From NCBI GenBank assembly GCA_036499445.1, contig DASYDU010000093.1:1-20574 (forward strand): a stretch of DNA of 20,574 bases, read 5' to 3'. Positions 7,001-14,600 of this stretch are shown one piece after another. Origin of the DNA: DASYDU01 sp036499445. Its GTDB lineage: Bacteria; Planctomycetota; Planctomycetia; Pirellulales; Lacipirellulaceae. How positions within the stretch are numbered: the stretch's first letter is position 1; each line of letters begins with the position of its first letter. The notes beneath the pieces were generated by a model, which had not been told where the DNA came from, ran no database searches, and saw only the letters and a list, made by a program, of their open reading frames with translations. The position numbers and the translations under genes were made by a program.

Positions 7001-8272
7001 TGGGTCTGACAGCCGAATGTAGCTGCCGGGATCGACCAGCTGATATGCCAGCGCCACGCTTTGCACTCCGTCCGGGTCGGTGACTTTCATCGAGATCGTG
7101 ACCGTTTGGCCGCTGGTGGGCTGCTGGACCGATTGCGTCAACTGACGCATTTGCGGGGGCGCGTTGGCGCCAAACACGGAATTCTGCGTTCCAGGTGTCG
7201 GCAGTCCCGGCGAGCTGCCCGGGGTACTCAGCACGAGATTATAGTTGAGATCGCTGCTGCCGCTACTCGTATTGAGCACTTGCACCGCGATCGTATTCGT
7301 CCCGGCGACAAGATACGAGCCGGTATTCGTAAGCGTGACGTCCTCCCAGGCTGCATCGTGAGTCTCACCCGAGGTGCTGTTGAAGTTCTTCGTGCCCGCC
7401 GTGACGTGCAGCCGCGATACTTCCACGCCGTTGATATAAATGATCGCTCCGTCGTCGACAAAGACGCTCAGCTTCAGCGTATTGGGAATCGCGCCGGTGA
7501 TCGTGAAATCATCGCGCAAATAGACTGTCGTGTAATTATTGCGCATGTCGTTCAGCGTCGTGCTTTGACCGGTCGCGCCGTAGCCCAGGGGCGTGCCGCC
7601 CGATTGCCAAGCGACGGGGTCGGTCGCCGTGTTAAAGCCGGTCAATTGCCAATTCGCGGGCGGATTCTGCGTGATCCCCTTGCGGTAGTTCCAGACCGCG
7701 CCGGCCGCCACGAGCGTCGCGGGGCTCGCAGCTTGCGAAGAAAAGCCCGACGACCGCCAATTGCCGCCAATGTCATTATCTAGCGCCGGGTTGATCAACT
7801 CGATCGAGTCGCCATAGTCGCCGCTCGTCGGCCAGGGAAATCCGAGACCATAAGTCACCGTGTCAGCCACTTGATTCGAGGCGTCACGAAGCTCAATGGT
7901 CTCGCCCTGGTTGCTGAGCTTGTCGCCCGTTTGCCATTGGCCGAAGGCGGCAAAGCCGAACTTCGTCTGAAAGTCGGCCATGTCTTGCGTCACCACAAGA
8001 TATCCGCCGGGCCCGAGCGAGCTGCCGCTCGGGAACGAATAATCGACCCCTTTGTCAAAGTTCCAGCCGGTCAGATCGACGGCTTGAGCGCCCGAATTGA
8101 AAAGCTCGATGAACTCAACTTTTTGTGTAGGATCGTCCGGGTCGTAGTGAATCTCGTTAATCACCACCGCCAGCATGCACCGCGACTCCAGCAGCTCAAA
8201 TTGCGAAATCCGCCCACGTCCGCCCCCTCGCCGTTTAGACGCTGACGAACGACCGCCTGGATGCCAGCTCAT
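4046..8272 (-). CDS. Giant surface protein: LTD - CotH kinase-like - LTD - dockerin
   Basis: A 1408-residue secreted protein. In order: a basic N-terminus with the planctomycete motif FELLESRCMLA (25-35, a variant of the LEPR..LA signal); a lamin-tail domain (about 34-165, starting VVINEIHYDP); a beta-rich region (about 185-350); a probable Ig-like segment (375-480); a CotH-like kinase fold (about 545-870) with RDRGEAS (568-574), NVNYYH (771-776) and WDLDLTF (788-794); a fibronectin-like segment (920-1040); a second lamin-tail domain (about 1047-1190, AITELNYHP); two calcium-loop dockerin repeats (DYDGNGTVEQADYTTW at 1219-1234, DGNGDGVIDAADYTVW at 1249-1264); and an unfamiliar tail to 1408. 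CotH proteins phosphorylate proteins in spore coats; activity here is inference. The dockerin suggests calcium-dependent attachment or folding outside the cell. It is divergent from argB across 206 bases. Confidence 0.9.
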   Translation of the reverse strand: MSWHPGGRSSASKRRGGGRGRISQFELLESRCMLAVVINEIHYDPDDPTQKVEFIELFNSGAQAVDLTGWNFDKGVDYSFPSGSSLGPGGYLVVTQDMADFQTKFGFAAFGQWQTGDKLSNQGETIELRDASNQVADTVTYGLGFPWPTSGDYGDSIELINPALDNDIGGNWRSSGFSSQAASPATLVAAGAVWNYRKGITQNPPANWQLTGFNTATDPVAWQSGGTPLGYGATGQSTTLNDMRNNYTTVYLRDDFTITGAIPNTLKLSVFVDDGAIIYINGVEVSRLHVTAGTKNFNSTSGETHDAAWEDVTLTNTGSYLVAGTNTIAVQVLNTSSGSSDLNYNLVLSTPGSSPGLPTPGTQNSVFGANAPPQMRQLTQSVQQPTSGQTVTISMKVTDPDGVQSVALAYQLVDPGSYIRLSDPAYATSWTTVAMHDDGLNGDAVAGDSVYSVTLPGSLQTNRWLVRYRVTAIDSAGASVTGPYADDPQPNFAYYVYDGVPNYTASLQPGTLPNVVYPGNVLDDLATYQLIANATDVQNSQYNSAFNEVPFFGTFIYDGVVYDHVQFRDRGEASTYVVGKNKWKVEFNRGHFFQARDNYGNLYPSPWDEINILPGTDPWWRNDTSTDGTVLFEPVAFKLYQLAGSPASNTQYFNFRVVTGASEAGADQYSGDFWGLYIGIEQPDGSFLDDRDLPDGSIFNMHSSAFGDTTERHQGSDLPTDRSDLVSFLAGINGTHQTVAWWEQNLNWDSYIAWNLINLAANNADIRPNENVNYYHNQEDGKWYVIPWDLDLTFEDAPHQGNPVTNRENIKTLFQDVPAALLAYQNRLREVSDLLLGNGDAAQVVQEMAKVLTLNGTTQAIVNANQAQWDYNPHKAKKGIWYKNFNPSLLPSQSFSGLVTYMQNYLSPGGYGYNQMVAQGSDVGIPSTPTISYVGQGGFPINGLAFQTNAFADPQGAGTFAGMEWRVAEVSNPSTSDYDPSQPNVYELQGTWDSGTLPSYASQEAVPGSALVPGKTYRARVRMVDADGHWSHWSAPVEFVAAPDPTIPTVAITELNYHPAPHAGVADPEDLEFIELLNYGSQPVDLSGMQVTQFASTPYVFANGTNLAPGGRIVVARNPEVFQSVYGTAIHVAATGYGTANLSDSGEAIGLVTASNKLVEQFTYDDGSPWPTEPDGSGATLERINPQTSGDDASNWRASLAAGGSPGTDGVVHQSLAGDYDGNGTVEQADYTTWQSTFGVSLMPYTSADGNGDGVIDAADYTVWRDGLGHIGPVSLFAFGAASAAPVAEIIESNGPANSAPVLASAGLSTERFAEEAYWDRHDETARTEGRRNGPAWVAGSSQRVAATSDAALLLWTTVHRPQMKHSLIDSLGDGHASLADEIASSAQICTDSVFTARDVAFASLSAD

Positions 8273-8379
8273 GCTTTACCCCCAACCAGTCAGATCCGAA
8301 GTCGCTCTCGTACTACATTAACCGCCAAGCCATGAACGCGGCAAGCGACCGACCGCGCCCGACATCGCAATCTCCTGCG

Positions 8380-8409
8380 TTGACCCGCGCCGCCGCTTGA
8401 TTTTATAAT
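8380..8409 (+). promoter_or_regulatory. Near-consensus sigma-70 promoter for the arginine operon
   Basis: TTGACC (8380-8385) and TATAAT (8404-8409) are separated by 18 bases. The -10 is a perfect consensus and the -35 matches 5 of 6. Transcription would begin near 8416, leaving a leader of about 60-95 bases before argB, depending on which start is used. It is the best housekeeping-type promoter I found in the window and sits in the 206-base divergent gap. I see no clear operator next to it. Confidence 0.65.
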
Positions 8410-8478
8410 ACCTGATTCGCCTATTCTCGCGATCCCGGCGACCGGAAAAGCGAACCTCTCTGTTGTCCCCTGCGTCCC

Positions 8479-9399
8479 TTGTTGTCTCTCGCCAGAGTTG
8501 AGCAGCCCGTGGTTCAAGATGCCATCGAAAAAGCGGATTTGCTCATTGAGGCGATGGGCTGGATTCGCCAGTTTCGTGACAAGATCACGGTCATCAAGCT
8601 CGGCGGCAGCGTGATGGAGGATCCCGAGGCGCTCCGGCACCTGTTGGTCGATATCGTCTTCATGGAAACGGTCGGCATGCGCCCGATCGTGGTCCACGGA
8701 GGCGGAGCGGCGATCACGCGGGCAATGGCCGAAGCGAAAATTGAGCCGCGGTTCATCCAGGGCCGCCGCTTCACGGATGATGCGACGCTGGCGATTGTCG
8801 AACGCGTGCTGGCCGGCGAGATCAATGAGTCGATCGCCGCCCGGATCGAGGAGTTCGGAGGCCGGGCCATGCCGCTCAATTTTCATGGCGAAACAAAGAA
8901 CAATGTCTTATTTGGCGAGCGGCTCGCGCTCAATGGCGAGGGCGGCCGGCCGATTGACTTGGGCCACGTGGGCCGCGTGACCCGAGTGGACCGCGATACG
9001 CTCGACAATTTATGTTATGCGGGGCAGGTGCCGGTGATTCCGTCGATGTGTGAAACGGAATCCGGCGAGCGGCTCAATGTGAATGCCGACACGGCGGCCA
9101 CGGCAGTGGCCCAGGCGCTCGGCGCGGAGAAATTGGTTTTTTTGAGCGACGTCAACGGCGTCCGCCGGCAGAAGGACGATCCGGATTCGTTGATCCACTC
9201 GCTCAACGCCGAGGAGGCGCGCATGTTGATTGCCGAAGGAGCCATCGAAGCCGGCATGATTCCCAAAGTCGAAGCCTGCCTCGAGACATTGACCAAAGGC
9301 GTGCGAAAGATCCACATCATCGACGGCCGAATTCGCCACTCGCTCTTACTGGAAGTGTACACAAACGAAGGCGTGGGTACGGAAATTGTGGCCAGTTGA
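8479..9399 (+). CDS. argB: Acetylglutamate kinase
   Basis: This enzyme phosphorylates N-acetylglutamate with ATP, the second step of the acetylated arginine pathway. Motifs (numbered from TTG 8479): VIKLGGS at 38-44 (phosphate binding), VVHGGG at 71-76, NVNADTAA at 200-207, FLSDVNGV at 221-228, GMIPKV at 259-264. The N-terminal helix IEKADLLIEAMGWIRQF and the C-terminal HSLLLEVYTNEGVGT (287-301) are the marks of the hexameric, arginine-inhibited subclass, so feedback control by arginine is likely. The start is uncertain: TTG at 8479 or 8482, or GTG at 8509. The GTG gives VVQDAIEKAD..., closer to the usual family length, and neither has a strong Shine-Dalgarno. First gene of argB-argD-argF; its stop is 23 bases before the argD start. 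Confidence 0.95.
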   Translation: MLSLARVEQPVVQDAIEKADLLIEAMGWIRQFRDKITVIKLGGSVMEDPEALRHLLVDIVFMETVGMRPIVVHGGGAAITRAMAEAKIEPRFIQGRRFTDDATLAIVERVLAGEINESIAARIEEFGGRAMPLNFHGETKNNVLFGERLALNGEGGRPIDLGHVGRVTRVDRDTLDNLCYAGQVPVIPSMCETESGERLNVNADTAATAVAQALGAEKLVFLSDVNGVRRQKDDPDSLIHSLNAEEARMLIAEGAIEAGMIPKVEACLETLTKGVRKIHIIDGRIRHSLLLEVYTNEGVGTEIVAS

Positions 9400-9422
9400 A
9401 TCGCGACCTGAAGGAATCTAGT

Positions 9423-10625
9423 ATGACAATCGCCGCTTCAACTAGAATGTCGCCCGCCACCGCGGAACTATTCGAGCGATACGTCGTGCCGAACTACAAG
9501 CGGTTTCCGGTCGCGCTCGTTCGCGGCGAAGGCTCCTACGTCTGGGACGATCAGGGGCGGCGATATCTGGACTTTTTTCCCGGCTGGGGCTGTAACTTGC
9601 TCGGGCACTGTCCGCCTCGCGTCGTCGAAGCGGTGCAAGAGCAAGTGGCCAAGTTGATTCACGTCCCCAACACTTGGCACACGGAAGTGCAGGGTCGCTG
9701 GGCACAGCTCCTGTCCGAACGAAGCTTTGGCGGCAAGGCGTTCTTCTGCAATTCCGGCGCCGAGGCCAACGAGGCCGCGATCAAATTGGCCAGACTCCAT
9801 AGGTCTGAGGGCCGTTACAAAATCATCACGTTTCAAGGCGGCTTTCACGGCCGGACCTACGGCGCCACCAGCGCCACGGCCCAACCCAAATATCACGAGG
9901 GCATCGGCCCGCTCTTGCCTGGTTTCGACTACGCGCCGTTTGGCGATTTGGAAACGGTTACAAGCCTTATTGATGACGAAACCTGCGCGATTCTTGTCGA
10001 GCCCGTCCAAGGCGAAGGCGGCATCCGTATCGCCCCCGACGGCTTCTTGCAAGGCTTGCGCGATTTGGCCGACAAGCACGGATTGCTATTGATCTTCGAT
10101 GAGGTGCAAGCCGGCTGCGGCCGCACAGGCGCGTGGTTCGCCTATCAGCGGTTCGGCGTCACGCCCGACGTCATGACGCTCGCTAAGAGTCTTTGCGGCG
10201 GGATCGCCGGCGCGGCCATGCTCACGACGGCCGAAATCGCCCCGAGTCTGCGGCCCGGCATGCATGCGGCCACCTTTGGCGGCAATCCAATCGCCGCCGC
10301 CGCCGGCATCGCCACGATCGAGACGATCGAACAAGAAGGCCTTTTGCAGCGCGCCGAGGAATTGGGCGAACGTTTTCGCCGGCAGCTTGGTCCTCTCGTC
10401 GCGGAGCTCCCGCTTGTCAAAGAGCTACGAGTATGCGGGTTGATGATCGGCTTGGAGCTAACCATCGACGGCGCGCCGATCGTCGAACGTTGCTTAGAAC
10501 GCGGACTGCTCATCAATTGCACACAACAGACCGTGCTCCGGCTCCTCCCGGCCATGACGCTTACCGACGAACAATTGGACGAAGGCTGCGAGATCCTCGC
10601 GGAAGTGCTCCGTAAATACAGCTGA
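9423..10625 (+). CDS. argD: Acetylornithine aminotransferase
   Basis: A 400-residue PLP enzyme of aminotransferase class III that converts N-acetylglutamate semialdehyde and glutamate to N-acetylornithine. I start it at ATG 9423, with AAGGA (9411-9415) 7 bases upstream; an earlier in-frame TTG at 9396 overlaps the argB stop but has no ribosome site. Motifs: FFCNSGAEANEAAIKLAR at 107-124, TFQGGFHGRTYG at 136-147, the cofactor-contacting FDEVQAGCGRTG at 225-236, the Schiff-base Lys255 in LAKSLCGG, and HAATFGGNP at 281-289. The stretch after the lysine reads CGGIAGAAM where the family usually has GGG.PiGA, a mild deviation. It may also act on succinyldiaminopimelate, as ArgD does in some bacteria. 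It is second in the arg cluster and 60 bases ahead of argF. Confidence 0.95.
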   Translation: MTIAASTRMSPATAELFERYVVPNYKRFPVALVRGEGSYVWDDQGRRYLDFFPGWGCNLLGHCPPRVVEAVQEQVAKLIHVPNTWHTEVQGRWAQLLSERSFGGKAFFCNSGAEANEAAIKLARLHRSEGRYKIITFQGGFHGRTYGATSATAQPKYHEGIGPLLPGFDYAPFGDLETVTSLIDDETCAILVEPVQGEGGIRIAPDGFLQGLRDLADKHGLLLIFDEVQAGCGRTGAWFAYQRFGVTPDVMTLAKSLCGGIAGAAMLTTAEIAPSLRPGMHAATFGGNPIAAAAGIATIETIEQEGLLQRAEELGERFRRQLGPLVAELPLVKELRVCGLMIGLELTIDGAPIVERCLERGLLINCTQQTVLRLLPAMTLTDEQLDEGCEILAEVLRKYS

Positions 10626-10685
10626 CCGAACGCCCCTTACACAAAATAAGCCCACACTCGAACATCCTGTTTCGATGAGTTTGCC

Positions 10686-11603
10686 ATGCGGCATTTACTG
10701 ACACTTTCAGATATCACCTCTGCCGAAGTCACGCGGATCTTCGCCATCACCGAAGACCTCAAGACCAAGTTTGCGCGCGGGCTGCGAGAACCGCTCCTGC
10801 CGGGGCGGATGCTCGCCCTGTTGTTCGAGAAGCAATCGCTGCGGACGCGCGTCAGCTTCGAATCCGGCATGGCCCACCTCGGCGGCAGCAGCATGATGCT
10901 TGGCGAAGACGCCGGCTTCGGCAAGCGTGAGAGCATCGCCGATTTCACTCGCGTGCTGAGCGAAATGGTCGACGTAATCGTGATCCGCGCCAAACGCCAT
11001 GCCACGGTCGAGGAAGTCGCGAAGTACGCCAATTGCAGCGTGATCAACGGTTTGACGGACGAAGCGCACCCGTGCCAAGCGCTCGCGGATCTCTACACGC
11101 TCAAGGAACATTTCGGCAAGCTCGACGGGCTGAAGCTGGCTTGGATCGGCGACGGCAACAATGTGGCGCGAAGTCTGGTCCGCTGCTGCGGCCATCTTGG
11201 CGTGAAGCTGGCCGTTTGCACGCCGGCCGGATACGCGCTGGACGACGCTTTTGTGGCGGCGGCGCGAAAGGAGTACTCCAAGCTAGCGCTGGAAACCACG
11301 CACGATCCGCATTCGGCGGTTCGCGATGCGGCCGCGATCTATACGGATGTCTGGGCCAGCATGGGCCAGGAAGCTGAGCGAAAACAACGACTCACAGATT
11401 TCGCCGCATATCAGGTCAACGGCCGGCTAATAGCTGAAGCGCCGTCGGACGCGCTCTTCATGCATTGCCTTCCCGCCCGCCGTGGCGAGGAGGTCACGGA
11501 CGAAGTGATGGACGGCCCGCGAAGCGTAGTCGTTCCTCAGGCCGCCAATCGGATGCACGTGCAAAAAGGCATCTTGGTCTGGCTGCTCGGCGCGCAGGCT
11601 TAA
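10686..11603 (+). CDS. argF: Ornithine carbamoyltransferase
   Basis: A 305-residue cytoplasmic enzyme making citrulline from ornithine and carbamoyl phosphate. Motifs: FEKQSLRTRVSFE at 47-59 (carbamoyl-phosphate loop; the more common S-T-R-T-R is S-L-R-T-R here), the catalytic HPCQALAD at 128-135, the ornithine-binding DVWASMG at 221-227, and HCLPARRGEEV at 260-270. The SMG motif and the HCLP loop favour true ornithine as substrate rather than acetyl- or succinylornithine, although the Leu in SLRTR deserves attention. The ATG at 10686 has only a weak GATGAG upstream. It is the last gene of the cluster; the VWA gene converges with 18 bases between stops, and no separate terminator is seen. argC, argJ, argG and argH are not in this window. 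Confidence 0.95.
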   Translation: MRHLLTLSDITSAEVTRIFAITEDLKTKFARGLREPLLPGRMLALLFEKQSLRTRVSFESGMAHLGGSSMMLGEDAGFGKRESIADFTRVLSEMVDVIVIRAKRHATVEEVAKYANCSVINGLTDEAHPCQALADLYTLKEHFGKLDGLKLAWIGDGNNVARSLVRCCGHLGVKLAVCTPAGYALDDAFVAAARKEYSKLALETTHDPHSAVRDAAAIYTDVWASMGQEAERKQRLTDFAAYQVNGRLIAEAPSDALFMHCLPARRGEEVTDEVMDGPRSVVVPQAANRMHVQKGILVWLLGAQA

Positions 11604-11621
11604 GTTCGCGATGCGGTGGGA

Positions 11622-14600
11622 TTAGAAGACGCCGCCCCCGCCGCCGGTACCTGTCCCGGTGCCCGTCCCAGTCCCTGTTCCTGTGCCGTTGTTTTGCTGC
11701 GCGGACCCAGCGAACGTAAAGGTCGATACGGCGCTGATCGTGCTGAAGCTCGGCACCGACGTGATCCGCACGTAGCGCCTATCCGCGGAAATCACGGCCT
11801 GGCCGGCAAAGTTCGTGCCCGGTTGCAGGAACATGATAATCGGCTGATAGCCGACTGCGCCACCCAGTCCGAGCGCGCGTTGCCGTAACAACAGTTGTTC
11901 TTGGGGAGGCAGCGCGCGAGGATCTTCCAAGCCGCTGATCTGATCGGCCAGCACGGCGCGACTGACGTCTTGTTGTCGCTCGATTGCGCCAGCCAACTGA
12001 GTCGCTTCCAGAGGCGCGCTGCGCCGACCGGCGTCCAGATCGAACACGACCATCGCATCCTTATCGCTCAAGTCAATCTGCTGGCGCTCGTGCTTCATTT
12101 GGTCCGTGCCAACATGCGTGTACACATCGACCGTCACCTTGCCGGCCGTTACCTCGCCCCACACGCGATGGATCCGCACGTGATATGTTCCGGCATAGCC
12201 CTGCGGACAAACGTACGACTCCGACATCACGGACGAGGCAGAGTCGGATTTGCTCGAAGCGTACGAATCACCCAAACTTACGCCGCCGCCGGTTGTCCGC
12301 GGCGAGGCGGCCGAGCAAACCGTGCCCGACGGCTCGTTCACTTCGATGTCGACGTCGGCATTGCCGGTCCAGGCAACCTGAACGACACAGTCGCGAACCC
12401 CGGCCGCCTGCAGTTGTTGCCGATAGGTATCTCGCTCATCCTTACGCTCTTCCTTTTCGAGCCGCTCGAGCGTGGCCAGCGAGACCCGCATCGCAGTTGC
12501 GTGAATCGCTTGTTCGTCTTTGGGCCAAGCCTGGCTGAGAATTCCGACCGTCGCCCATTCGATTCCGGCCAGGTCGTCGCACCGCTGCGCCGCCTTCAGC
12601 CCCAACACATAGGCCTCGCGCCGCAAGGGCTCAATCTTGATCACTTGTTGGCAGAGTTGATATGCACGCCGATCGAGACCGATCCGCGCTAGGTATTCCG
12701 ATATGTACATCAACTCGTCTGGCGTCGAGCTGAAGTCGGCCGCCGACATCACTGCCCGCTCGATTTCCGTTTTTGACCGGCCGCCCAGTTCCATCGCGAT
12801 GCCCAGCGATTCATACATCCATGGTTGCATTTGACCGTGCCGCAACGCAGCTTCAGCCATCGCGATCACCTGGTCGTATTTCTTCTTTCCCATCAGTTCG
12901 CGGGCTGTCTGACGGATGGTCGCGGGCTCACGTCGCTCGGCGAAATACCGATCCCAAAACAGGTCGGGGTTCACAGATTCATCGATTTCGACGGCCTTTG
13001 CCGGCGCGGAATCAGCCGCGTGCCGAGCTGCTTTCGTGGGCTCAGTTGCCGCGGCGTGGCGCAGTGACAATTCAGCGGGTGCATCTTGACCTTTCACACT
13101 AGGGCTGTCGCCATCTGGCACACTGAACTGGCCGCCGCCACCGCCCCCGAATCCACCGCCGCCACCGCCGCCCAAACCACCGCCGCCACCACCGCCCATC
13201 CCGCCGCCCCCCATCCCGCCGCCAAGACCACCGCCGCCGCCGCCACCGCCACCAATCGAAGGAACCTCGATTGGCAGCACCAGGTCGGCCACTGGATAGA
13301 CTTTGGCCACCAATTGCGTCTCGGCCTGTTCAGGCGTGGTAATCATCAATACTTCGTTCGAGATGATGTACGTCAACTGATGCTGCTTGAGCATCAATCG
13401 CAGCGCCGATCGCAGCGCGATGTTTTTAAGGCTGACCGTGATCGGTTCTTGTGGATTAAGGCCCGCATCTTGGAGCGCGGGCGCATCCAATTGGATTGGG
13501 ATCTGGTAGTCGTCTTGCAGCTGGGTGACGATCTGCTCGAGCGGCGTTTCCGTGAATTCCAAGCCGGTATCCTTGAGCGGCCCATTGAGCGCCGCGTTGA
13601 TCCGCTCCTCGGCTCCGCCGGCAGCCTTCAAATCGACCGACGCAAATTTCTTCCGGCGAGCGCTCAGGTCTTCCCAAACCGGTGCCGACGGATAGACGAT
13701 CGGCGGCTCATCCGGAAACGGAATGGCCGAAGTCTCGATCGTGTACATCGTATCGAAGTAGCCTTTCCAGCGCGCGGCGCGGGCCACCTGCTGCAAATAA
13801 TAGTCCCGATCGAGTTGCCCCGACACATTCGCGACACGCGGCGTCACGCCGTCCGGATCGACCTCTTCGACGACCGAAGCGACTTGGATCGCGTCATCGT
13901 AGCGATGTTCGTCAACCAGTGCGTCGAAGCGACCCATCAATTGCTTTTCTTTTTCTTCGTTGCGAGCCAAGCGTTCGTTGATCAATTGACGCTCGCGCGC
14001 GGCGGCCATTTCCTCTTGCCGGGCGGCATCCAGCTCATCTTTAATTGAGGCGGCTCGCTGCACGTCGCGCAACGCGATCTGCAGTTTGTCGATCAATTGA
14101 GCTCGCATGTCCGGATTCAACTCCGGCGCTCTTTCCACGTTTTGCAGCGCCAGCTTCAATTGCTGAGACGCGGCCGTCGGGTTATCTGCCATCTGACGCC
14201 GGGCGTCGATCACCGTGTTTTCGATTTCTTTCCGCAACATCTGCGAAAATACCCGCTTCTGCTGCTCGACTTGATCCAAGAACGCGCCGCTCTGGTCATA
14301 CTTGTCGACCAGTGAGCCCGGCACCGGATTGTCGGTGTTAGCCCCGTTCGCAACCGGCTGCGGCGTCGGAGGCGCCTGCGGCGGAACATTCGCCGGACGA
14401 ACCAGGTTCAAGTCGCTGCCGCTGCTGTTGCCATTGCCGCTGGGGGTACCGAATGGGTCGGGGTCCGTCGTCGCGGCCTTCGCATCCGGAGATGGAAGAT
14501 CGGCGGTCGTGCCAGCTGGCTTGTGCACAATCTGCTGCACCGTCTGCGCGCGAATGTTGCCCGGATCGCGTCGCAGCACCGCCTGCGAAATCGTATCCGC

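Noticed and set aside
7061..7783. 240-residue open frame opposite the CotH protein
   Set aside because: Same antisense effect; Arg/Val-rich without a family signature.
13086..14048. 320-residue open frame opposite the VWA protein
   Set aside because: It covers the antisense of the polyglycine tract, giving TAA/TTA-rich nonsense at its start; no ribosome site.
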